Part shown: positions 54,139 to 64,000 of the stretch, one piece after another
Position numbering within the stretch: the first letter of the stretch is position 1
How the letters are laid out: each line of letters opens with the position of its first letter
Assembly (NCBI RefSeq): GCF_036785885.1
Contig: NC_092329.1
Coordinates: 2,418,001-2,482,000, forward strand
DNA length: 64,000 nucleotides
Direction: 5' to 3'
Source: Coffea arabica
Lineage: Eukaryota > Streptophyta > Magnoliopsida > Gentianales > Rubiaceae
Made by a program: the position numbers and the translations under genes
The notes under the pieces: generated by a model
What the model was told of the DNA's origin: nothing
What the model saw: the letters and a program-made list of their open reading frames with translations, nothing else
The model's database searches: none

Positions 54139-57100
54139 TTGTTACACGTTGCTCATTACTTTGAGAATAAAAAAATCCCAAAAAAAAAAGGAGTTTCTCT
54201 TGATTAGAATTCATTTCTTGTTGAAATTTGCTTTTAGAATCTGTTTTCTAAGCGCTCAATCCATCCTGAATACTAGAATCACTTTCTCACTGCATACCTT
54301 GTCGTCGGAGACTGACAACTTGTTGTCTACAAGCTCATCCGCATAGAAACACTAAATTAATTTCTCTTCCTCATTTGATAGCTATGATAATATGTATAAA
54401 TAATCTAGCAACTACATAAATATAATAAAATGGCATTGAAAAATTATGCTCTTATTTTTAAGGACATGAGTGTCGTTCAATCAGAGATGACTAAGCAAAG
54501 GAAACAGAAAAATCTCGACAGAATAGACAATTCCCAACCAAAGGAAGATCTCAGACTACAATAATGTTTGCATTCTGCTATCAAGTCATGCATAAGATTT
54601 GTCTATCCTGAGACAATATAACTGTTCTTTGACCAGTTGTCCACCTCGAACATGTAATAAATATTTAAGTTCAGTACGCATCTTAATGATACAAAGGTTA
54701 CATATTAACCTATGTCATTCCCTTTTTGTTCTTTAGAAAAAAAAAATTATCCTGACCAATATTTTATTTGTTTTCCTTCTTACGAGACCTTCATTAATAA
54801 CATGAACTTTGTAGTACCATTGTGCATGCAGGCAAATTCTCTGCTCACGGCGATTGCTGCTGCAAAGGCTTTACGATGAGTCGCAAGTAAACAGGGAGGC
54901 TTCTTCTTCTACTGCCAGTAAAGCTTCGTCCCCAATATGATGCTTACAAAGAGAAGCATCTACTGTGCAGATGAAAGCAAGGCAACACTACAGTCAAGAA
55001 AAAGAATGTGACTGGTTAAAGAAAATGCTAAAAGCTTCCCAACAACAGAAAACATTCTGCAAACTGATCAAAGTTAATTACAACTTTGCAGGGATTCATC
55101 CTATCGAAAAAAGTTTTATATCCAGACCATTACTTCGCCAATTCAATCCAACTTCAAGCACGATTCAGATACATAAACAAGCTGCTGGACTACAATCTGC
55201 AGACAGAGAGAAAGAACGGAAGCTATTAAAAAAGATAAGAGATAAGCTAAGCTGAATGGAATACCAGATAAAAAACTGAAAAATTAAGAAGTCTCCACAT
55301 AGACATGGAATACTGATTACCACTCTTACCAAGGTAATCTTCTTTGACTTATTCAATCTTTGCCTTCGTTACTGTAACTAAGAGTTACAGAAATTTCCAC
55401 TTCTCCGTGTACCGTTGTTTTGTATACAACACTTTTTGAAGAATCGGTTGACCTTCATTGTACATTAAATATATATATCTATCTACATACACAAGCACTC
55501 CATTATTTTCCTAAAAATAATCCTTATGCTAATATGTTTTACGCTCTCTTTCATTACATCTTCACAGAGATAATGCTACTCGCTACAAAGAAACAATGCA
55601 CTCTTCTAAATTATTGTTACAAAGAACTATAGAACATATTATTTAAATACTCCTTCAAACACTTTATGTTAGTCAACAATAATTGCATACTAGAACTCGC
55701 ACTGGTACCTCTGCAGATTCAAACTTGCTCAAAAAGACAAGACAGCTTATTGTCTGCCGAGAAAAAAAATATAAATATTGAAAAATCTGATCATTGGGAC
55801 AACATATAAATATTGATTAAGACTGAATTCTCAATTTTTTGCATTAGATAATCTGATCACTCTATCTCTTGATTTGCCTGGAGAATCTAATCACTAGCAC
55901 GACAAAGGAATTTTTATTTTTTACTTTGCATAACGCTAAACCTTCATTTTTTTCTCAAATTCTTAAGTCTATCTGGTGGCAGATTAGATTCCTAATTGTT
56001 TCCTACATTGTATTCAATTTCGTTTTTCATCAATCAAAACTGCCGTATAGCTCGCGTAAAAAAAAATTAATACAACTGAATATAGTTTAAGCAATCAAAT
56101 ACAAAGTAACTTCTCTATAAAACTTTTAAAAAAAGCATTCAAATATATCCATGACAAACTTTCCACAATTCAGACACGAAGCCACGCATGCAAGTGTTAA
56201 CCTGTTATCCATTTCGCAACCAGTCCCAATCCTATCAGAACTCTATACAATCTCAAAGAAACAGGCAAAAACCAATGATAACTCCAACAAAAAAAATACC
56301 ATAGTCTACTATCAATCACTCTCATTGCTTTCAGAAACTTCTCTTCCACGCACTAAAGATACAATTCAACTACCATCGAACAAAGCAAAGTAGATGATAT
56401 GAACGAATAACAATTACAGCCACTACAAGACTCTCCTTTAGTCATAGGTAGAATAAATCGGACATCTCGCTTGCTCATATTACAAACACCTGTACTGCTA
56501 CTTGCATGACGCATACAATTGATAGACTACGTGTAACCTTCCTTTCCCGCAGCACGTAATCCTATAATTTCATCATTATACCATCTCCTTTTTCTTGCGG
56601 TGCATTTATGCATCAAGTACTTTGCTATTATATCTATGTATATGTCACTATATATATATATATATACACTTAACGGCATCCTAGACGACTACCGTCCGAT
56701 ACAAAGCTTTCCCCAGATTCTTCAGTTCACAACAGCTTTCTCTCCTACTTGCAACAGTAACTCCTTTCTTCTTGTTCCTATTTCTTTGTACTCTTGCACC
56801 TCCGACTTCCATTCTGTCATCTCTCGTATAATTCTAATTTGCATCAATCTATCTTACATTAGAACCACATTTCAAATCAATACTTGTATAGAAAATATAA
56901 AAACACTTGTCACAAACATTTGCTTCCTCGTTCTTGTCTTCACTTGACTATCATTCATATGAAATTTTGCTTAACACCTTTCAGACTTCAAAAGAAGCAA
57001 CCTACTACAATTTATTATTGACAAGCATTTCCAAAACACCTGCAATGACTACTACCAGGTATCTTATTATTTTACAATGCTTAAATCCGTTATTTACTTC

Positions 57101-57156
57101 AGCTATTTACAAATCTATAAATTATCAGATGCAATGTTTTAACATTTGTACTTTAT
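54139..57156 (+). other. Helitron interior without recognised genes
   Basis: AT-rich DNA between RepHel and the RPA-like exons. A basic, Lys-rich 96-codon frame (54965-55255, without an unambiguous ATG context) ends REKERKLLKKIRDKLS. It resembles nothing I know and may be a remnant exon or chance. Other frames here are short and AT-driven. The 3' UTR of RepHel probably occupies the first 200 bases. Confidence 0.45.
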
Positions 57157-59345
57157 ATGAAATGTCAAAAATGCAGATCAAATATAGAAACCAAGTGCGT
57201 TCTCGTTCCTGACTTGACAGACGCGAACAGAAACTGGTTCGCAAAGCTTGTTATTATAGAAAAGAGCCCTATTCGTTATGGCAAAGACACTGGCACTCCA
57301 TATCAGAAATATATCTTCGCAGATGCATCAGTAAGTACCTCTCTTAAATCCTTGCTACTGCGTACGATTTCCAATAAGCATTTTTCTTAACACTATGCAC
57401 CTATATTACAGTGTATCTAATTATTCTTCCTCATACTTGAAAAAAAAAAACAGAATAACACAATTCAAGCTTCTGTCTATGATCGTGATATTGAAGATCT
57501 TGATCCAATCCTGCAACTGCATTGCACTTATTACATTGGAAATGCTTGGATAACAAAGATTGCCAGTCCATTCTTCATGGCTTCATCGCCCTATCAACTG
57601 ACAATCTCAAAGAGAACCTTCATCCATGCCGTTCCACCTGATAATGCACTCCCTTATGAACACTGCTATCAATTTACGCCATTTCACGAGCTGCATAGCT
57701 TCATTGGAGATGACAATACAAGAATAAGCATGCCAATACAACTTCATTTACCTGGCTTTCTAATTCTTAACTATTAAACTTTATTGAACTAATGAACCGT
57801 ATATGATTTTTCTTAGGTATCTTATGCGTCGTCATCCATGCTTTACCTCCTCGGACCGTTCCCAGAGGCAACCGTTATGTTCCAATTCAAGAATTTGTTG
57901 TTCTTAATGAAGAGTAAGATAATGATTTTTATACTAATTTTCTTAAAATAACAGAAAAACTTTAAACTTTCTATAACTTCTTTATACAACAGGAAAAGAC
58001 CTCTATTATTCACTATGTGGGAAGAATTTCTCCCTTCCAAAGGTGCCCAATTAAAAAACTTGATACCTCACCAACCAATCATCATCATAGCAAGACCAAA
58101 GGTCAACACTCACCACAGTAAGACCTAGCTACTCTTAAATGACACCATCATAAAACACTCTGTGCAAATTGCCATGTTACTAATAGCTACACAACGTCTC
58201 AGCTATATCTATTGGGACACAGGCAACTTCTATCGTGATATTCAATCCACAAATCCCTCAAGCTGCACTACTGAAACAGTGGTAAGATAAATATTCTCTG
58301 CTTTTAACTTATTATTAGTAATATTCTAATATACATTCTCTTACTATCAGGATCACTGAAAATACTACTTATATGCAAACGGTGACTCGAGAAAAACTCT
58401 ACGACAAAGCTCATCAACGAGTCCATCCACCAATTCCATCGCAGCTACGAGAAATATATGCTGTTGACCCTGCTACTCAACAAGTCAATTTACTAGCCTT
58501 CATATCTAAACCCCATTTAGAATTTACTCTTCCTAACTTCCTGAAAAATAATTGTACAGACGAAGCCCTTTTGGATCAAGGCAGAAATTCGTATTCGAAA
58601 CAACAATTCACGTTTCTATTTCCTCAGTTGTCCCAATCCCACTTGTATGAAGCCTACCGGTGCAGATATCGACACAGACTTCACGTGTTTCTTTTGCCGA
58701 ATGACATATTCAAGACCTCTTGCAAGGTATCAACTATAAAACTTGCACCCCCATTATTAACAAACAATGATGAATTTTCCTCATATATAAATTTCAGCAC
58801 TGCAAACTAATCGCATATTTATTACTGACAATTTCGGGTTTATCTACTTTCCAACTTGTAGATTACGCTTTGAAACCCAGCTATGTGATAATACTGGTTT
58901 GCTAATAGCCACTATCGAAGATGACTATGCTGAATCAATTCTTCAGACATCAGTGCATGAAGTCATACGAATGGAACAAACAGAAGAGCAACTAGACATA
59001 GCTGCCATCAATAGCAGGCTACAAAACACTCACTACTATATCCAAGTTCGAAATACAACAAGATCAGTCCAGTTCACACACAACCCCCGCTACATTATTG
59101 TAGCATACCTCCCAATACTACCACAACCACACATTGCCAGTACAACCCATCCTTCTAATACTGAATCCGAGGCATCAGGATCGACAGCCATCCCGGCTCC
59201 AACTACTGATGACTACACCTCAACTTCGCGACTAGCAATCGCATCTGCAAGTGAAAGTACCAACAAAGAGGAGAGAAGCCAGCTTCAGTCAAAGCACCCC
59301 CTTGATCCAAGCTCGGAAATTACACCAAAGCGTCACAAACCATAA
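57157..59345 (+). CDS. RPA-like single-stranded DNA-binding protein carried by the Helitron
   Basis: Plant Helitrons often carry a homologue of the large RPA subunit, presumed to protect single strands during rolling-circle transfer. Recognisable exons run 57157-57330 (DLTDANRNWFAKLVIIEKS; GT donor follows), 57454 to about 57760 (OB-fold with CTYYIGNAWI and YQFTPF), 57817-57911 (VVIHALPPRTVPRGNRYVPI), 57993-58117, 58187-58281, about 58332-58726 and 58862-59345 (LRFETQLCDNTGLLIATI, the C-terminal OB region). The second exon lacks a GT donor where one is expected. I could not link exons from 58281 onward in one frame, and the usual CxxC zinc-finger part before the last block is not visible. The gene is therefore probably partly decayed, or its true exon borders differ. 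The start is uncertain because the first Met may lie in an intron. Confidence 0.55.
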
Positions 59346-59645
59346 ATGACCTGTCTTACTATCAAGAAAACCAATACCAATGTGATGCCTTTTGTCTAAC
59401 TGAACCACACCATGTACAGAAATCAGGACTTTTGTTCAGATCCTGCGACTCAGACTACCACTGAAGAAGAAAATAGCCAACTCCGGTCAAAACACCTCCT
59501 GCATGCAAGCTCGGAAACTACAATAAAACATCTCAAGGCATAAAAAAATTTTTGTTCCCACCAAAAAAACCAGTACCAACGTAGTAACTTTTATCTAAGT
59601 AAACTACCTTATGTACATAAATTAGGACTTTTGCTCAAAGCATTA
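59262..59645 (+). repeat. Tandem duplication of the RPA-like gene's 3' end
   Basis: Roughly 190 bp spanning the last coding codons, the stop and the start of the 3' UTR is repeated. GAGGAGAGAAGCCAGCTTCA... at 59269 matches GAAGAAAATAGCCAACTCCG... at about 59464. Both go on through CAAGCTCGGAAA, a TAA, and TCAGGACTTTTG/TTAGGACTTTTG. The units are clearly diverged (about 75-80% by eye). Confidence 0.7.
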
Positions 59646-60967
59646 AGCTTTAATACCTACTCAGTGTGACAAAAAGCTGTGTAAATACGAAATACATCGT
59701 AATGCCAAATATAAATAGCGCACAAGCCAATATTATCTAATTTTTACACACACTTAATACTCCTAGCAAACTTTAAAAAAAAAAAACCTATGAACACCAA
59801 CAAGATAAATACTGCAAAACAACCATGGCTCGACATAAAATTATTTTTACAGCTTATTCCATTAAACTACACCTAACTCCTTCTGGTAACCAAACTACAC
59901 CAACTCAAACCATTTTTCCCAATAACCACGTAGCTATAATTCCAACGACAGCATTGAATCAGCAGAAGATATCGTGCAAATTAACTACCCCCATCTCCTG
60001 GCATGGATTCATACCACTCGTGCAATTCACGAGCTTGTGGAATATCCACATTATACATAACAATGGTCTGTTCCTGTGTAGCAAGCGACACCCCTAAAAA
60101 AAAAAGAAAAAATGTTTTAAGAAATTATTCGCTTCTAATCAAAGTATAGAAAAAAAACAATAAACAACACACCAGAAAAATGACAAGCTAAAAACAAAAA
60201 AAAAGTTTTTAAAAAATTATTAACTTCTAATAAAAACATGAAAAAAAAACAATACACAACTCACCATGAAAACGACTAACTTTAGGCCTGCAGATTAAAA
60301 CAACAGGATGTTCATTCGCAATCTGATTATTCTTGTATTATATAAGTTTTTGACAAATTTTGAAGTAGATTAGTCATGTTGTAATTCTTCCTTTTTCTGT
60401 AGCAACTTTATTTTGCTTTTTCTGATTATTTGCATTTTTAGCACTTGTTTTCTATCTTCTGAATGTGTTTCCTGAAAGCATGTTGCGGTCAAAACCTTCT
60501 TCACAAACAAGCTCTTCCCATAATTTTTTGTCTGTCATGTGAGGGTGATGAATCCATAAAGCTATCTATGGGGAGGTCTTTCAATTTCTTCAAACTTTGG
60601 CCACTTTTTTTTAATCTTTTTCGTCAAATATTTCAAATAGTTGAATTATTGAATGGAAATTAAAGTATAATAGGAAGGAACATCTATCAAATTTTGACTT
60701 GCAGCCGCTGCATATTATGTAAGTAAAATTTCATTTTCTTTGTTGATGACCTATATTTGCTTATATAATTGAACAAGGTAAACTTTCTTATTGAAGTTAT
60801 TAAGCTTTTGTAGGACTGAGACTACAAAACTCAAATGTTTGTTCGCCACTTACCGTTTTCCTTTGCTTCGCTAATCTTTTTGATAGTGAAGGGCATCATT
60901 CCTTCTCTTCTCCTTGCTGTACTTCGATAGAGACGGTTATTGAAAATAAGAAGTTACCAGTCTGTCT
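59646..60967 (+). other. Helitron interior, AT-rich with a 95-bp tandem repeat
   Basis: No gene is recognised. Around 60100-60290, two diverged units of about 95 bp repeat a GTTTTTAARAAATTATT...CTTCTAATMAAA phrase. The frames at 59825-60097 and 60463-60663 have no motif. Confidence 0.5.
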
Positions 60968-62111
60968 TTGGTCCTTGCTGCTGAGCTCAAGTTCCTCTAT
61001 TTTATATTGTCTACTAATTTATATTGTCAGGTAAGAAGTTTTCTTTCCCGTTGTTGTTCTTTTTTGACAGTTTGATGATTAGCCATGCTATTGGTTATTA
61101 TCAACTGTCATGCCAATTGATTGAATTTGGAGGCCTAATGTTTTTTTACCTAACCTTTATTTACTCATTGTTGCATCTTTGTTTTCTTGTTCTACTAGAT
61201 TTCTTAACACCATACATGTTGATAATTATCTCTTTATTGCAAGTGGTAATAGTTTGAGCATTGCATGGTTTTCACCTAAACTTTTTGCTTAGTTGTGGCC
61301 AATTCCCTGGACTTATGCTGTTAGCCTTAGAAATCTAACTTTCTAACACAATCGCTTATCAAATTGGTTCTTTCTAGAGCTTTTGAAATTTTTGTAAAAT
61401 GTCTAAATGAGACAAGGTGTTAACTGCAAGAGTGAAGCCATCCAACTTTTTCGTATGTTTTTTCCTTTTCTCATACACGACCTCTTTTGCCAACTGAGAA
61501 CTGAGCTTTGTCCTTTATTTCTGTCTTTCTGTGGTTTTGTCCTTGTAATGAAAAGCTTAATAAGTCGGTCAGGTGAGTGCAGTGGTTCAGTGAAACAAAA
61601 CTTATGATAAAATGCTTATGGAAACCTTTTGACTTGTGTATAGCTAAGTTTGTTTAATGGGTCGTCAACGGAAATACGTAAGCTTGGAAGAAGCGAATCG
61701 GGAAAGGAATGCAAAGAGACGGCAGCAACGTGCTAATGCAAGTGCTAATCACAGTTCTGGCAAATACGAAGGTGTGTATGCTAGGGTCATGAATGCACAT
61801 AGCATATGTCAGCCGTGCATGATGAGGACACTGCGTTATATTCATCCATGTATTAATTATCCTGCTGTATTTAGCAAAGGTTGCTCTTTTCTGATCATAC
61901 TTCTGTTCTAGCTAATTTGTCGAGATTTCATAGAGAGTTACGATTGGTATGAAAAATGCTGGGCTTTAGAGGTATCGATTTTGCTAATACAAAGATGAAT
62001 GAAATACTCATTCCTCTGAACAGTTGCTGTTGATACAACGGGACTTTCCGTGTCTATCGAACAACCTTCCGGCCACCATTCAGCTGTGGAATTGCGATAT
62101 AAAAGTAAGGT
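60968..62111 (+). repeat. Second copy of the RepHel leader, exon 1 and exon 2 start
   Basis: Homologous to 47820-49227 at roughly 93-95% by eye, but lacking the 266-bp tandem duplication. Homology starts at TTGGTCCTTGCTGCTGAGCTC and stops abruptly after AAAAGTAAGGT. From there the sequence continues into an unrelated AT-rich stretch (62112-62390) and the Helitron 3' hairpin. Confidence 0.9.
61657..62111 (+). pseudogene. Truncated RepHel 5' fragment
   Basis: ATG 61657 opens MGRQRKYVSLEEANRERNAK, nearly identical to the RepHel N-terminus (exon 1, 61657-61771, with the same donor). Exon 2 begins at 62024 after the same acceptor and continues through LSVSIEQPSGHH to about 62111, where homology ends. 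The Rep and helicase domains are absent. If transcribed, the product would be a short basic peptide. Confidence 0.85.
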
Positions 62112-62389
62112 CATGTATATATTAATATCATATGAATAGAATAATAATATAACAATAATCATAATTTTTATATTCATGAATTTCGTGAAATCAAAATTTG
62201 CCAAACTCCAAATAGAATTTATAACAAATTCAAATTCAAAATGAGTAAATACGAAATGGAAACCAACCAAAATTTGTAATACCAGAATATCAAAAACTTC
62301 CAATTTCAAAATTTAGAATTACCGATTTCAATTTTGATTCACACTCCTATTACCTGCTATCAATTAAATTGGATTAACACAAATTCAGG

Positions 62390-62425
62390 GCACCCTCGCG
62401 CGTAGCGCGAGGCTGAAAAAACTAG
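62390..62425 (+). other. Helitron 3' terminus (hairpin plus CTAG)
   Basis: A GC-rich palindrome with an 8-bp stem (CCTCGCGC/GCGCGAGG) and GTA loop lies 9 nt before the terminal CTAG. In Helitrons this hairpin serves as the transposition terminator. The next base is host T. Confidence 0.85.
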
Positions 62426-63078
62426 TATTATAAAAGTTGGCAATCAGTTATTCTCTAATGTACTCGGACCATCCGTTCTCAAGCCGTGTAGAACACAATA
62501 ATAATTTTGAGCCACAGACATAAAATTGGGGACAGAAATATGACATCCATGAAAACCGCCTGATTAGACATAATATCGATCAGATTGAATCTTTAATTCT
62601 TTATCGATTCCCAGATTTTTAAAAAAAAATTCAAGATTAACATTCAAGAATTTTAACTCACAACAGTGCACCGGGAGCGACTCAGTTGAATGATATTGCA
62701 ACAGCCAAACAATCGCCAGCATTGGTCATGGGTCGTGACAAGAATCAAAACTTGGAGAAGAAGGGAAAAGTCTAATTCAACCTCAAGGTAATCTCAATAA
62801 CGAAGGAAAATTTACACCATCACAAACTTACAATGAACAGGGCACTTCCCAAAAAACAATTAAGATTTACAAGGTCAATGCAACTTCTCAGCATAAAGCA
62901 GCCCAGATACACACAGAATTTTCACATACAGACACAGAGAGGCCACTCCTTGATATCAAGCAGACGGCAGATAAACCGGGAAAAAAGAAAAAGATTATCT
63001 GAATCATGAAGATCAACCTCTTCAATTAATACAAACTGTCAAAAGTCAAAGTAAAGTCTCAGCAAGCTAACCATAGCA
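62426..63078. other. Flank right of the Helitron; probable 3' UTR of the edge gene
   Basis: No separate gene is recognised. The part nearest 63078 is likely the 3' UTR of the minus-strand gene that ends at 63079. Confidence 0.45.
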
Positions 63079-63448
63079 TCAGTGAGCACTGACAAGAAAT
63101 GGATGCTGGCAAACACCACACTCTATGGTCTCTGATCCAGAGCTGGGAACTTGAACCTTTATCATCGACCATTAGATAAGCATAGATTATATCAATGCTA
63201 GGCACTGGAGAAAAAGTTGAAATGTGGAGAGTAACAAGACATGATAAAAACCTGCAAATGAACTGTGCAAGTAGGGCATGCAACCTCTTTCATCCGCTTT
63301 CCAGAGCCATCTGACCTTGAACCTGTGGAAGCAACAATATAAAAAGGGCTACTTCTCAAACGATCACATCACTGCAAGAAAACATGGCTGAAGTCCATGG
63401 ATAGATTAGTCTACCTGATGATGCCTTGCGGTTTCTCTCCATCTCCTC
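63079..63448 (-). CDS. C-terminal exons of a gene with a zinc-ribbon-like Cys pattern (partial)
   Basis: Three small minus-strand exons are visible: 63448-63415, 63322-63252 and 63156-63079, joined by GT-AG introns in phase. They read EEMERNRKASSG, then GSGKRMKEVACPTCTVHLQ, then VQVPSSGSETIECGVCQHPF and a stop after five more residues. The CPTC and CGVC pairs about 25 residues apart could bind one zinc ion as a zinc ribbon. The preceding residues look like the end of a charged helix or coiled coil. The 5' exons are upstream, in 63449-64000 or beyond the window, and I could not place them. I recognise the ending as conserved-looking plant protein sequence but cannot name the family. Confidence 0.65.
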
Positions 63449-64000
63449 CTGTACAGTTTACCAACATCAGGAGTCCACATATAGCCAAATTTTTACTCTT
63501 ACAGACATTGACTTTCTATCCTATGTTGCTATATCAGAAGACATGAATTCAGGTACACATCATCTTATGGCTTCACATACCAAATTGCAACACAAGAGCA
63601 TAAAATATCCCCCAGAATTATCAAATGAAGAAAGCTGGTGCAAATGTATAAAAACTATGCATTTTTTATTCTCAAGCCTGATGACATTGCCTGCAGTTAA
63701 ACTGGAATAATACCAGAAATCTTGAAATGTTATGACCAACACGTGTAATATGTGAACATGATATAAGGAATCTCTACTTCACCCAATCATCCATTACCGA
63801 GAGTATAAATTTTTTGTAAGTGCTTCGAATTAAATTTTCTGAATTTTTGAATATCCTCATAAGACATGAAATTTGAGTTCAATAAGATATGGAATGGCTC
63901 GGGTTGGGAACTACCATGAGGAAGTCCTGAAACATATCCATATAGACAAGTTCTAAAATCTGATTGCAAATCATCAAAACTAGAAGGGCAATTGCACTAT
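63449..64000. other. Intron or upstream region of the edge gene
   Basis: Presumably intron sequence of the minus-strand gene. No further exon can be identified with confidence. Confidence 0.35.

Larger units (their letters stand above)
47117..62425 (+). mobile_element. 15.3-kb Helitron encoding RepHel and RPA-like protein
   Basis: Rolling-circle DNA transposon. The 5' end is TCTTTACTATACTAAAGG at 47117, preceded by host A (47116). The 3' end has the hairpin CCTCGCGC-GTA-GCGCGAGG (about 62394-62412), a 9-nt spacer, then CTAG at 62422-62425 followed by host T. Insertion between A and T without target duplication is the family rule. Parts in order: minisatellite (47262-47480), leader with a 266-bp tandem duplication (48221-48710), three-exon RepHel gene (48775-54138), unassigned DNA, RPA-like exons (57157-59345), tandemly duplicated tail sequences, then a second copy of leader plus RepHel exon 1 (60968-62111) and the 3' terminus. 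It may be one element with an internal duplication, or an element fused to a 5'-truncated relative that now supplies the 3' end. Confidence 0.88.

Noticed and set aside
54965-55255. 96-codon basic frame inside the Helitron as a third gene
   Set aside because: No clear start, motif or splice partners. Kept only as a note in the interior region.

Overview
This is a stretch of plant nuclear DNA, almost certainly from a core eudicot. Evidence: split genes with plant-only families (an FD-type bZIP, an EXL-type GDSL lipase pair, an SBT5.2-type subtilase, a cinnamyl-alcohol-dehydrogenase relative), AT-rich intergenic DNA, a plant-type tRNA-Glu, and MULE, Stowaway, SINE and Helitron elements. Family resemblances lean towards asterids, but I cannot name the species.

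Layout. 1-2.4 kb: a non-autonomous MULE with a 9-bp target duplication and a doubled right end, then a SINE with a perfect target duplication. 2.46-4.85 kb (-): a complete six-exon CAD-family dehydrogenase. 5.1-8.8 kb: three fold-back or inverted-repeat elements in AT-rich DNA. 9.2-13.06 kb (+): a complete six-exon LARP1-type La-motif protein. 16.8-18.45 kb (+): a three-exon FD-like bZIP with an overlapping upstream ORF. 18.5-25.3 kb: gene-free and repeat-rich (diverged tandem repeats, a 211-bp MITE, a 1.2-kb fold-back MULE) with one tRNA-Glu(UUC). 25.4-26.3 kb (+): a small protein resembling mitoribosomal mS34. 28.7-32.1 kb (+): a nine-exon SBT5.2/CRSP-like subtilase. 35.4-37.6 kb (-): a conserved three-exon protein I cannot name. 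38.5-44.5 kb (-): two tandem EXL-type GDSL esterases with identical internal exon lengths, one carrying a Stowaway MITE in an intron. 47.1-62.4 kb: a 15.3-kb Helitron. 63.1 kb to the right edge (-): the last exons of a gene with a C-terminal zinc-ribbon-like Cys pattern.

The standout is the Helitron. Both ends are recognisable (5' TC, 3' GC-rich hairpin then CTAG) and it lies exactly between a host A and T. It encodes a 1,590-aa RepHel protein that reads through without interruption once two canonical introns are removed. It also carries RPA-like single-strand-binding exons. A second copy of its own leader, first coding exon and start of exon 2 sits just inside the 3' end. Several tandem duplications lie inside it.

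Exon borders were placed by hand from GT/AG sites, reading-frame phase and family alignment from memory. Nothing was checked by a database search.
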